DNA of 64,000 nucleotides from Clarireedia homoeocarpa (taxonomy: Eukaryota > Ascomycota > Leotiomycetes > Helotiales > Rutstroemiaceae): assembly GCA_001465935.1 (NCBI GenBank), contig LNKV01000040.1:310001-374000 (forward strand), read 5' to 3'. The notes under the pieces were generated by a model that searched no databases, was not told the origin of the DNA, and was given only the letters and a program-made list of their open reading frames with translations. Shown one piece after another: positions 10,401 through 19,859 of this stretch (positions are counted from its first letter, which is position 1; each line of letters opens with the position of its first letter). The position numbers and the translations under genes are program-made.

Positions 10401-11067
10401 GTGTTGCTGTCCTACTACAAACTCTCGCCATGCTACTCTTCCCACTCAACTACCCGCGCGACGTCCCCTCCAATTTCCTTTCGCGCATATTGTCTTTGGA
10501 TGGACTTCGAATACTTGACCTCTCATCACGTGTCGTCTTGTAAATGGAGGGTATACCCGAGTCCTCAAAACGGGTCATGACCTAATTGGATATGCCACAA
10601 CGTTGTCTCATGGAGGGTTTATTGGGAATTTCAACATCACCTCGTGAAAAAATCACCTTATGGTTCTGCCAAGCTTTTGACTGAGAACTGGTTGGGTATC
10701 TTTGAGATCGACTTGCGAAATCGTGTAAGATCGACTTGCCATTTTTGATCCTCATACCAACGGTCATATATGACAGCAGAATATGAAATCAACGAGGCGT
10801 ATATTTACATCTTGCTAGGTCTTGTAGACGTTCACTGTGATTAGCGGCACTCGCCTTGAACACTTGTTGGGCAGGAAATTCTCACGTACCAACCAATGGA
10901 ATCCAGCTTTCTGAAGGCTTTAACAGGATTTTGTGAAGTAGTTTATAGTGGTAAAAGCACCATGGTAATTTTATGAAAAGGGACCTTCGCGTGAGAAAAG
11001 TTCCTAGGGTAAGTTATAAACAATCAAAGATGCTTTTTCTTCTCCCGAACATAGTAGCGATGTCGTA
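7470..11067. other. Gene-poor stretch, short unsupported frames
   Basis: About 3.6 kb without a gene I can support. It contains a tandem TTGGCTGA repeat (about 7923-7972), the CTCTATGT array (8700-8840) and a CCCAAT/CCCATT repeat (about 9255-9310). Two short beginnings look slightly gene-like: an ATG at 8131 (MASADINGSIYKTLSLEFIE) that runs into a possible donor near 8223, and an ATG near 9205 (MFRPFQTLGFSYKKRL). Neither has a convincing continuation, so I list them here only. An A-run lies near 10050-10068. Confidence 0.5.
8700..8840 (+). repeat. CTCTATGT microsatellite array
   Basis: About 140 bases of imperfect tandem CTCTATGT / CTGTCTCTATGT units, with CTCCATGT and CCCTATGT variants. All plus-strand frames read through as Met-Ser-Leu-Cys type repeats, which explains the long open frames here. 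They are not evidence of a protein. Confidence 0.9.
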
Positions 11068-11099
11068 CACCAGTGGGTGTACTAACTATCCGACCAACT
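11068..11099 (+). repeat. Left terminal inverted repeat
   Basis: 32-bp inverted repeat, partner of 17029-17060 with one mismatch, flanked on its outer side by GTA. Confidence 0.8.
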
Positions 11100-11530
11100 T
11101 CGGATTTCTGATTGTTTAAGTGCAATCTAGACATTTGAAAACTTATATATCTGATTATCCAAATAAAATCCGGACATTTCTGATTGTTCAAGTGCAATCT
11201 GGACGTTCAAGTACAATCTAGATATTTGAAAACTTATATATCTGATTATCTAAATAAAATCTGGACATTTCTAATTGTTCAAGTGAAATCTAGATATTTA
11301 AGTGTAATCTAGACGTTCAGATACAATCTAGATATTTAAAAACTTATATATCTAATTATCCAAATAAAATCTAGACATTAAAAATCTAGATATATAATTG
11401 TTTAAATACAATATAGACATTAAGAATTTATATATCTGATTGTTTAAGTGAAATCTGGACAATTAAGAATTTACATTTCTGATTGTTCAAGTGAAATCTG
11501 GACATTTGAAAACTTATATATCTGATTATC
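11100..11530 (+). repeat. AT-rich tandem array, left part
   Basis: Imperfect repeats of ATTGTTCAAGTGCAATCTGG-like and TTATATATCTGATTATC-like modules, each about 20-30 bases, in one orientation. The same modules resume at 16644, so the array was one tract before the retroelement insertion. The array is strongly AT-rich and has no coding potential. Confidence 0.8.
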
Positions 11531-11627
11531 TGTGACGACTCGTACCGACTGCACCTGAGTCGCACACATACCTATTTCATTTACCCAGCATGGATGCCAC
11601 TTCGTCAAGAGCATCTCTAGGCACTAA
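11531..11627 (+). repeat. Truncated 5' LTR copy
   Basis: Starts TGTGACGACTCGTACCGACT, the same as the LTR at 16436, and stays similar for about 97 bases before the two diverge. It is in direct orientation with the right LTR. The remainder is replaced by the tail of the decayed helicase gene, so this is a truncated left end. Confidence 0.7.
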
Positions 11628-12720
11628 CTGGTGTAAATGTGACTTCTGGCAAAGGAGTTTCGTTAAGAGTACCGGCAGCCTCGCGTCTAGCATCTTGATT
11701 TTGCAATTCAACAATCAGTTTGTCTTTGTTGTTGAATGGACCGGTCCCCCACGCAGGATCGAGTGGGGTATAGTATTTCCAAAGCCCGAAGAATTTTTGG
11801 ATCTGCTCTTCTGCTGCCCGTCCCAGCTACCACTCCACATTGACAGCAGGGGTACTTCCCCAGTCCTCAACTGCATTCCAACTATGCCAATTATTCAGCC
11901 AAGGATTTCCCTCTTTCTCATCACCCGCCAACCACTCCGCCTCCGTCTCCTTCAACATCTTCTCCCTCTCCTCCGCAAATCTCTTCCTCTCCTCCTCAAT
12001 CCTCATCTTCTCTTCCTCCCTCCTCTTCTCCTCCTCCTCCATCCTAATAAGCTCCTCCCCCTTCCCCTCCGCCACCCTCTTCATCAACACCCACATCGTC
12101 CAAACTGCATCATTCCCCGCATTATGCCAGCCCTCCATCCGTCCACCATAATCCTCCACCAAACTCCCCAGGCCCTTTGGCCGCGCATACTCATCCAAGA
12201 AAATCTGCTGCGTATCCAGCGCCCCCTCAAAAAACGGATTAAAAGCATACACCGTTGGAGTAGCGGAATTTGAAGCTGAGCCTTCACCAGCCAGTAAGGG
12301 AACGATTTTATTCCATATTCTATGCAGAGCGTACTGATCGTACCTGTTATCGATCCATAAGAGGTAGACTCGCTGCTCGTAGAGTTGTCCCATTCGATTG
12401 ACTCGATCTAATGCTTGAATAAAATAGTAAAACGAGATTGGGATTTCGAGGCAGATAATACACGCAGCGGCACCTTGGAGATTGAGCGAGGTGGATCCAA
12501 GAGTATAGGTAGTGAGAAGTACATGGACACCGGAATCCTTGTCGTTGAAATCTTCGATAAACCGGGCGCGTTCTTCTTGGGTGAGTGAGGACTTGATACT
12601 GACGTAGCTGATATTGAAATTGGCCAGTTCATGTTGTGCCGTCGTCCAGTGTGGTAATTGGGACAGCTGTTGTGATTTCGGGTTTTCTGGGATCCAATCC
12701 TGCCCATTCGCATGAGTCTT
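11618..12720 (-). pseudogene. SNF2-type helicase C-terminal half with exonuclease-like motif, broken
   Basis: Reading down from 12720, the frame contains the C-terminal helicase lobe: PHWTTAQHELANFNI, ARFIEDFNDKDSGVHVLLTT, then YTLGSTSLNLQGA (motif V region) and QALDRVNRMGQ (motif VI, Q..DR..R.GQ). After about 60 residues comes WHNAGNDAVWTMWVLMKR, an HxAxxD signature like motif III of DEDD exonucleases and the Gfd2/YDR514C-type domain, then a Glu/Arg-rich coiled coil. An in-frame TAG at 11827-11829 is followed by further coding-like sequence to about 11630. Upstream of 12720 the frame is closed, and continuation (LPGYKDSCEWAG) is in another frame, so a frameshift is also present. The N-terminal half is at 14034-14735. 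Confidence 0.7.
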
Positions 12721-12774
12721 TGTACCCGGGGAGTTTCGCCGACTGGGTGCTCATGGCATGCCGAAGGCTGGTGC

Positions 12775-13872
12775 TTAGGTTGCCGGTTGGGTTGGGGGTG
12801 TCTGCAGCGGTAGTTGAGGTGGATTCTGAAGTGGTAGGGTTGTTGGGTTCAGTGGTGTCTGAGGTGGTAAGGTTGGTGTCGCTACACCCTTCACGTCTAA
12901 GATGCACACGTCAAAGGTGCATTCAGGAGTGTTCAAGGGATTGTAGCTTGGAGGTTGCGGCCATTCTTTACCAGCGTTCTCTCGTACAGTGTTCTGGGGG
13001 CCTGAACGAGCGTCTGCTCTTGAGTAAGTGGGTTGGATGTTCATTGGTTGGTTAGTTTGCTGTATGTCCTCCTGTACGTCGTCTGGTTGTCTTGGTATGA
13101 AGCTGTGGCGCGATAGATACTTATTTCCCATAGCTGGGCTGTTAGTAGCCGTAGGTTGTTGTTTCTTCCTTCATTCTTCTTCTACGATATCATCGATCCA
13201 TTTGAGTATCCTGGGAGATCGAAAGCGGAAGTAGGGTTCGATTGAAGTATATACAATATCCTCTTTTATCCAGTCGAGATAATGATTTCTTGCTTCCATT
13301 AATAGATCTGCGAGATTACCAGCTACTTTTCGGACGAATACTCCTCTACTACGTAGGCAGTTCCTAAGTTTGATTGCGGCTGTATAATTTGAGTAAAAGT
13401 CGTCCCAGGTATAATTCCTGAAGTCATATTGGAATATTTCCTATAGGTCCCTATCGTAGAGTCCTATATCTTCGTAGAGTTTAGCTGCTTCTGCTATTCC
13501 AAGTATATAGGCTCCTGATCCTTTACTTGTAGATATCTTATCCGAGTTTAGTTCTCGATAAATTCTTTCAGCTTCATCGTCGTCGTAGATCCTAGCATTG
13601 TTATAAGTTTGATTGTTGGTCCGGTTGTCAGTTTGGTCATTGGTTTGGTCATCGTCCGGGTTGTTTATGTTTGAGGAGTCTACCTATACTCCTGATACCC
13701 TTGTTTTTGGTAGTATTGATACGTTAAATATTAACCTTGTATCCTGGTTTATATCCGGGTTCGTGTCTTGGAATTGGGGATCATCGTGTTGCCCGAAAGT
13801 GATATTGGCGATGCTCGGGAGTGGATCTGATAAGGCCTTTGGGAATAATCCGGCTCGATTCCCTGGGTTCAT
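12775..13872 (-). pseudogene. Decayed ORF of an inserted mobile element
   Basis: One frame of 366 codons runs from 13872 (MNPGNRAGLFPKAL) to 12775, interrupted by only three stops, near 13684 (TAG), 13441 (TAG) and 13170 (TGA). Acidic Asn/Asp-rich text, a helical segment (GIAEAAKLYEDIGLYDRDL), another (AAIKLRNCLRSRGVFVRKVAGN) and a Pro-rich end (PLQNPPQLPLQTPPTQ) follow. A retroelement gag-like protein is my best guess, but no zinc knuckle is visible. Its insertion splits the helicase gene. Confidence 0.5.
12877..12948 (+). repeat. 72-bp inverted duplication, left copy
   Basis: Matches the reverse complement of 13962-14033 at 71 of 72 bases. This copy lies inside the decayed ORF, where it encodes NPLNTPECTFDVCILDVKG. 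Confidence 0.85.
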
Positions 13873-13961
13873 TGTTACGTGTAAGGTTGATAAATAGTGA
13901 TAAAATAAACAGATAATTGAGTTAGGTGAGTTAGCTGATCTGAAGATCTACTGATCAGTGT

Positions 13962-14033
13962 AGCTACAATCCCTTGAACACTCCTGAATGCACCTTTGAC
14001 GTGTGCATCTTAGGCGTGAAGGGTGTAGCGACA
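13962..14033 (-). repeat. 72-bp inverted duplication, right copy
   Basis: Inverted partner of 12877-12948. It abuts the point where the helicase frame stops making sense (after about RRTYAKYC), so it marks one edge of the insertion. Confidence 0.85.
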
Positions 14034-14735
14034 AATGCTTGAGAAACCGATGAACAGCAGTATTTTGCATAGGTTCGTCTTTGTTCGTCAAATCCATGCA
14101 TGATGCGGGCGCCAGCTGTGACTGCAGACGCTCGTGTAGTTTCTTGTGGACCGACGCCGAGGGATGACAACATTGATAGGGCAACGTTATCGTAAACACG
14201 AGCCTCCTTTGCATTCATACCCAATTGCACAGCATACACATCGCAACGTGGAATCGTAGCACCGAGACTTACAAGCTTGCTTCCGTCTTCTAGGTCGATC
14301 TCAGTCTCGTATCCCATACGCAGAAGGATGATTTGGAGGATGGGAGGCATAATCACTTTGGTAGTGGTTGCTCTCCAGCCGTTTGCCTGTCCACAGCGCT
14401 TGTAAATTTGTGGGTTCAGAAGGTAGAGTTTGATGCCCTTTTCAACAGCGTCCCATAACACCTCAGTCTCACTATTCCGCTCCGGCATCAAGTTGCGAAT
14501 CCGGCTTCCTTCCTCTTCATGTTCAACATTCTTTCTCCGGGGATGGCATATATCGTCCTTGGGAGGAGGGTCGGAATAGGTTCTTGGGTCGAAGTCAGGC
14601 TGGAACATGGCTGTAAGATCAAACGGCTCGTCGTGAAGATCCCACTCAGGGCGGTACAGTTGATGAAGATAATCAATAAGATCTTTCGATTGATTTAGTA
14701 GCGGAGTCGCTGTGAGGAAGTGGATATTGTCTTTT
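14034..14735 (-). pseudogene. SNF2-type helicase N-terminal part, truncated
   Basis: The frame starts at the edge of an LTR and reads NIHFLTATPLLNQSKDLIDY, which is SNF2 motif III (LTATPLLN), followed by the family's middle region (LQIILLRMGYETEID, IPRCDVYAVQLGMN). Helicase motifs I and II (P-loop and DExx) are missing, presumably removed or displaced by the LTR at 14736. The frame ends in the inverted duplication. Together with 11618-12720 this was one helicase gene, now non-functional. Confidence 0.7.
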
Positions 14736-14991
14736 TGTCGGTTGACTTAGTACAGCTGTAAGTGAAACCGACTCATAGCACTATGCTTAGTCACAATAGG
14801 GCCCAAGTAAATGCAGTTGAATCGCTTCGAATTCTCTAAACTAGGTGGGAGGGAGAGTTGGACTATATAGCCTTTCTCTCCCGTACTAATTGCTATGCTA
14901 CAGCGAGTATCCTATGTCCTGTAGTCCCCCTTCTGTAGTTTATTATCCTGTAATGTCTTTCCTGTAGTCCAGTGAAAATACTGAACCGACA
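14736..14991 (+). mobile_element. LTR-like segment, TGTCGGTT...AACCGACA
   Basis: 256 bp with perfect 8-bp inverted termini and TG...CA ends, as expected of an LTR. It interrupts the helicase frame right before motif III. The bases on both sides (CTTTT and GTAGG) are not a target duplication, so it is not a simple solo LTR. It may be the 5' LTR of the element whose gag relic starts at 15521. Confidence 0.5.
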
Positions 14992-15520
14992 GTAGGTTCA
15001 GGTTAAACTATGAACAATCTTATGGAGAGAGGAAGGAAGGATTTCCGTTCCTGTGATCATTATGGGTTCCAGTATCAGTGTTCGAAACTCACCGGAGACG
15101 CTTTGCACTCGGTTACCCTCATTCTTGATTTGTACGCCCCAATAAGTCAATAAGTCAACAAAAAACACTTCATCAGCGTGCTAATTCTGTTGATGACGCG
15201 ACCTCCTTCTTCTTCCGAGCTGAATGACACTATTGGCTCACCTGCTACGAGTTATTACCCTGCATTTGTATTAACACTGACTCGAACCGTATCCTTCTTC
15301 CGGATTCGGACGAACCCCTCGAATCAACACTGCTTGGCTATGCCCCCACTTAGCTATAACTTATAATAAATCCCTTATCCATTCTCGAGCGATTCGACCT
15401 ATATCCGCTTCCCCGAAGCAACTGCTTTTAAAGCACTTGCTTGTCCTTCATTTAATTTTTTCTTTTGTCAAACAACAATATTATTATTTGCTTCTTTCAC
15501 TTCTTCTTCGAGAACACACA

Positions 15521-16321
15521 ATGGACTCAACAATTACGAACGAAATTGCAGCTGAATTCATAGCCCTTCGGTAACAACTCAATACTCAAGCTGAAGAGTT
15601 CGGCCAACAACTTGAAGCTCTTCGTTCTGACAACGCGCTCCTTCGTTCTCTTTGCCTCCGTCTATCCAAGCGGCCTAAGCTACAAGACCTGGACAAGTTC
15701 AATAGTTCCCGTTTCGACACTTAGCTGCCAGCTATTAAGGCCAAGTTACAAGTCGACAGCGAAGCTATAGGAGACACAACTGCTAAATTCTATTATGTCT
15801 TCTTAAACCTTGAACCAAGTATCCAAGTCTAGGTCTTGCCTCTCGTCGATGAGTCCCCCCTCAACTATGAGGATATCCTTGAAGCTCTATTCCTTGTGTA
15901 CGAGAACCCTCATTGCACAAAGGAGGTATTTGCTCGCCTTTGTACTGTCTATCAAGGTACTGACTCTCTAAGCAATTACATTGCCCGGTTTCAGCGTATT
16001 CTGTACAAAGCAGGTGGAAGGAGCTGGGACGATGACCGGAAAATCTATGCTTTTCGCCAGGGCCTGAACTAGACAATTCTACAGCGGCTTGATGATCAAC
16101 TAGACGAGCCTACTGATTTTAAAGAGTTTGTGCGCTTCGTACAACGTTTCGGTGGCTCCTCTTCGCGCTAATCAATATCAATACCTACTGCCCAGCCAGC
16201 CCAAGCCCAGCGGCCCCTGTATTTCTCTCAGTACTCCTGTAATCAGTCTTACCAACGTCTACAAGCTTCCGACCCAATAGACTTAAATGTAATCGAGACT
16301 GAAGAACAGGCTGAAGGATAA
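15521..16321 (+). pseudogene. Retrotransposon gag relic with five internal stops
   Basis: The frame opens MDSTITNEIAAEFIALR, then a coiled-coil-like stretch (QLEALRSDNALLRSLCLRL), a region typical of Gypsy-type gag (FNSSRFDT, EALFLVYENPHCTKEVFARL, SNYIARFQRILY) and a C-terminal ASDPIDLNVIETEE. Internal stops lie near 15570 (TAA), 15722 (TAG), 15830 (TAG), 16070 (TAG) and 16169 (TAA). Each sits where Gln or Arg would be plausible, so C-to-T change (RIP) explains them. No pol is present. Confidence 0.7.
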
Positions 16322-16409
16322 GTGATTGAATCAAGGTTTTCCTTGCTTTGCTTTCTTTCATTTGTCGGCCTTAAGCCATTTGTTTTGGACGCTCGAGGAT
16401 GTGCTTTTT

Positions 16410-16432
16410 GGAAGGGGGGGGCGGGGGGGGGG
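16410..16432 (+). other. Polypurine tract before 3' LTR
   Basis: Purine run GGAAGGGGGGGGCGGGGGGG immediately upstream of the right LTR, the usual primer site for plus-strand retroelement DNA synthesis. It supports calling 16436-16643 a 3' LTR. Confidence 0.65.
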
Positions 16433-16435
16433 TAA

Positions 16436-16643
16436 TGTGACGACTCGTACCGACTGCACCTGAGTCGCACACGTACCCATTGCATTTACCCAGCATAGAT
16501 TCCACATCGTCAAGGGCATCCCTAAGCATAGCTCTGGGAGCATTTGGTTATATAAAGCCCTTCTTCTTGTACATAGCTTAGTTCTGTAGTTCAATATTCT
16601 AAGGTCATTCAGCACTTTTATTAGAACTAGTGGTCTCGTTACA
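16436..16643 (+). mobile_element. 3' LTR, 208 bp
   Basis: Begins TGTGACGACTCG and ends CTCGTTACA, with the conventional TG...CA ends and a TATA-like TATATAAAG inside. Preceded by a polypurine tract. Its first ~97 bases match the truncated copy at 11531. No clear 5-bp target duplication links the two. Confidence 0.7.
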
Positions 16644-16760
16644 CTAATTGTTTAAATACAATATAGACATTGAGAATTTATATATCTAATTGTTTAAGTA
16701 CAATCTGGATATTGAAAAACTTATATATCTGATTATCCCAATACAATTTAATCATTAAGA
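16644..16760 (+). repeat. AT-rich tandem array, right part
   Basis: Continues the modules seen at 11100-11530 (ATTGTTTAAATACAATATAG, TTATATATCTGATTATCC) in the same orientation. It marks the other side of the retroelement insertion. Confidence 0.75.
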
Positions 16761-17028
16761 GCTCGTATATACACTTGCTAGAGTAGAGATCTCAAAAGTA
16801 TTGTAGCGGGGCTGAGCGTACACTAAATGGCCGGAGCACTGTTTTCCTGATCCAGGCTATTCCTGAGTATATATAGCTGTAGCTTAGCTACTTTCAATCG
16901 ACATCCTCCTTCTCTCTTGTCTTCTCTCTTTTTAGTACACAGCTATAGTAGTGTGTTTACTGTGTACATCAACGACACATTCCTATCCCCTTTACAGCAT
17001 ATATTTTAGTCAAATGTTGAAGTTTGGG

Positions 17029-17060
17029 AGTTGGTCGGATAGGTAGTACACCCACTGGTG
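17029..17060 (-). repeat. Right terminal inverted repeat
   Basis: Inverted partner of 11068-11099, 31 of 32 bases identical, followed by GTA. Confidence 0.8.
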
Positions 17061-17384
17061 GTATCCTCGTTATTCTAGATAGGACACTCTATTTCAACCT
17101 GTATCTGTATCAGTAGAAAACAATTCAACACCCCCAAAGCTATACATACTATCAATCACTATGCCATACCTTGCCATGCCATGACATCCTTAAGCTTATC
17201 CTGATCAATGTCTTACTTAAGTACTGTACTGTACGCCCCGACCAAGAAACAGGGGTTGTCCGCTTCCAAATCCGGCTTTTATTGGTCCAACTCAACCCAA
17301 CCCAACCCAACCCCATCTTTTTTTTCCGGGGAAAACTCAAAATCTTTATCTCAACGACCACACCACACCACTTCAACACAAACA

Positions 17385-17387
<3 letters not shown>

Positions 17388-17450
<63 letters not shown>
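17388..17450 (+). repeat. CA dinucleotide microsatellite
   Basis: About 31 uninterrupted CA units. Apparent Thr-His or Cys-Val frames across it are artefacts. Confidence 0.95.
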
Positions 17451-17453
<3 letters not shown>

Positions 17454-17569
17454 TCATAACGTTGCCACCAAGATTCATTTTATATACTTATACTTCTACT
17501 CGTATTCACTCCTTCCCTTCCCTACCCTCCTCTCCCCTCTCCGCCTTCACCTCCCTTTCATAGTTCTAC

Positions 17570-17660
17570 ACATTCACATCATCGCTCTCATTCAAATCAC
17601 TGCTCTCATTCAAATCATTGCTCTCATTCAAATCATTGCTCTTATTCAAATCTTGGCTCT
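17570..17660 (+). repeat. 18-bp tandem repeat in 3' UTR
   Basis: Four to five copies of ATTCAAATCATTGCTCTC-like units directly after the stop of the zinc-finger-like gene. On the gene's strand the units read SNDLNE in the frame one base away from the annotated one, so they look like former coding sequence. Confidence 0.85.
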
Positions 17661-17681
17661 CACATCCATCGCCGATCTCGT

Positions 17682-19859
17682 TCACATCGTTGGTCCGTTG
17701 GTCTCGTTGGTCTCGTTAATCTCGCTGATCTCATTGATCTTGTTGAAATCGTTGAAATCGTCGTTCTCAGCTGCATCCTGAATGTGTTGGGCAAGCACCA
17801 TTGCTGCATGCGCGGCATCGGCTTGCTCGTGCAAACCTTGATTTCTCATATCGTCAATGAACTCATTCTCGGCATCAATTCGTAATTGGCGGTCCTGCGC
17901 TGCCCGAAGCTCCGCAATTCGGGCGTCCAGTTCTGTGTGATCTGTCTCGCTAGATTCCTCGCTGGGGACATTTGTACTCGCTCTTGTTTGAGAGCGTGAG
18001 CCAACGTAATTTGGAGTAAGTCGAGCTTTATTGGCATGAGATCTGGGGACAAACGGTGGTGGTTGGGTTCCAGGTGCCGGTTGCACCGACGCCAGGCGAG
18101 TGTGCTGACTTTGAAAGTTATTCAAAGGAGGCAATGAGAATCGACGAGTGTTATCGTGGGTTGATTCGTTTTCACGATACTCACGAGCTTGGTTGCGCTG
18201 CACTTCTGTATGAGCTTGGAAAGGTGTCTGTGCACCCATCTTCGCACGGCGAAGCATTGCATCTACCTCGGCCTGCTGCTCTGGAGTCAACTCTTTCTCT
18301 GTGGCTCGACGACGAGCTGCAGCTGCAGCTAGAGCTACACCACGAGTGCTGACTCCGCCTCGACCCCCTCGTGGAAGTCGTGCACGAGGTGCACCTCTAG
18401 CTCGAGGTGGTCGAGGTACTCGGGCGGGCAGTGGACTTGAGTCACCGGGCTGAGACGACGTGGTTCCCTCACCCAAATTCACGCGGCCGGTGAAAGTTGT
18501 AGGAAGTTTCATAGCAAGTCGAATTCTCTCCCCAGGCGGTAGGTTTGATTCATATCTTTGAGTTCCTCTGCGGCGTGAAACATTCATGTTCTTCTCGAAG
18601 TTCGGTCTTGTTTTTGCATTTGGTTTCTGACGTGCGGTCCAATCCAAAGCTTCAAGGTTCGGTTTATGAATGCCATCATCAGATATCGCCTCGCAACACT
18701 CCTGGTCGAATTGCTTGTTGCAAATCGTGCAACGCTGGAGAACACTCGTGTTCCGCCGACCGCAAACATCGCATTTGGCGGTATGAACAACCACCTGAGC
18801 GAACTCAGTGTGTTGTTCATCTGCCGGCTTTACCCATACTTTATTGGCAGACATTTCGAACCGGACTCTCTTCCCGGAGGAAGGAGTCGGCAAATCAAGT
18901 CCCTCTGTTTCGCTACCACTATGAACAGGGGTATTCGGCACTGTGTCTCCGCCGTCCATATCGCCTCCGCTGAGACCCTCAACTTGAAGTGAATCATTGT
19001 TGCTAGGGTTGAAAGGACTCCTATCAACATAGAAAGCACGATTCAGATCATAATTGAGTGGTAGTTGGTTGTTATAAATCGATGTCATGTGTGTGCTTGA
19101 GCTTGGCAGAGGTGTACGGGCAGGAAGAGGTGCCTGCAAAGGTAGAGATGCCTGCGAGCGGAGAATCGCATGCGAAGGTACAGGAGCGTACGAACGGGGA
19201 GGTACTTGTGAAGGGAGAGGTGTGCGTGTAGGTAAGGTTGCGCAGCTGGGGAGCGGTGGCGGCCCCATGTAACCACTGTGCGTAACAGGAGTCAACGGCC
19301 CGTCAAGCGAATACTGCATATTATTTCCTTGTAGTTGTGGATCAAAATTCCAGAATTGTGGGTCGGTGGCAATTGGTGGCATGAAGTTACCGAAGTTCAT
19401 CGCACTTGGCAATGGTGGGAAAAATGGAGCACTGTAGTAGTTGCTCATGTCTTGCATAAGGGTCATGTCTGGCATAAGCGACATATCTGCCATAAGCGAT
19501 ATGTCCGCCATAGGTGATATGCCTTGTTGCATGCTTTGCCCAAAGACGTGGCGCGGATCCACGGTGGTTTGCGGAGATGCGTATGCATGTGTGTTCATGT
19601 TCAGACTGTCGTAAGCTGATCCGCAACTTCCAGCAGCTGTGGGATTGGGAAATTGACCTTGGGCTCCGGTTGGCGTGGAGGAAAACCCCTGGCCATTGTT
19701 GTTAACTAGTATTTGTTAGATTATAGGACTGGGAGTTTGCTGGTGAAAGGTCAAGTTACCACTGGTATTGGTCAAGTTACCACCGGTATTGGTATTATTA
19801 TCAGATTGCTCTGATGAAGCATTAGGGGGTGTGCAGTCCGAAAAATTGGGCAATGACAT
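17682..19859 (-). CDS. Zinc-finger-like protein of unknown function
   Basis: Two exons, 19760-19859 and 17682-19705, with a 54-nt intron (donor GTAACT, branch TCTAAC, acceptor CTAG). The product is about 707 residues and begins MSLPNFSDCTPPNASSEQ. The N-terminal half is rich in Met, Pro, Ser and Asn, with repeated MADIS/MPDMT units and Pro-Leu-Pro-Ser/Ala repeats. Near the middle is a compact Cys cluster, KCDVCGRRNTSVLQRCTICN, continuing with a CC pair (QFDQECCEAIS), like a small zinc ribbon, RING or PHD-related fold. After it come RG-rich patches (PRARGAPRARLPRGGRGG) and an acidic coiled-coil tail (ARIAELRAAQDRQLRIDAEN). It is probably nuclear and may bind nucleic acid. An alternative donor one repeat earlier would shorten exon 1. 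The 3' end carries a likely one-base deletion (see findings). Confidence 0.7.

Larger units (their letters stand above)
11068..17060. mobile_element. TIR-bounded composite element, about 6 kb
   Basis: The left end at 11068-11099 begins CACCAGTGGGTGTACTAACT. The right end at 17029-17060, read on the other strand, matches it at 31 of 32 bases. Each end is flanked by the triplet GTA (11065-11067 and 17061-17063), a likely 3-bp target duplication. A 3-bp duplication with termini starting CAC is typical of CACTA (En/Spm) elements, but no transposase is present. Without the retroelement insertion (11531-16643) the element would be only about 0.9 kb, so it is best read as a non-autonomous element enlarged by nested insertions. 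Confidence 0.65.

Noticed and set aside
16802..16996. Possible solo LTR (TGTAGCGGGG...CCCTTTACA)
   Set aside because: TG...CA ends and a TATATA box are present, but flanking 5-bp sequences do not match and no second copy is visible in the window.
17152..17563. Cys-Val and Thr-His rich frames
   Set aside because: Caused by the CA dinucleotide microsatellite.
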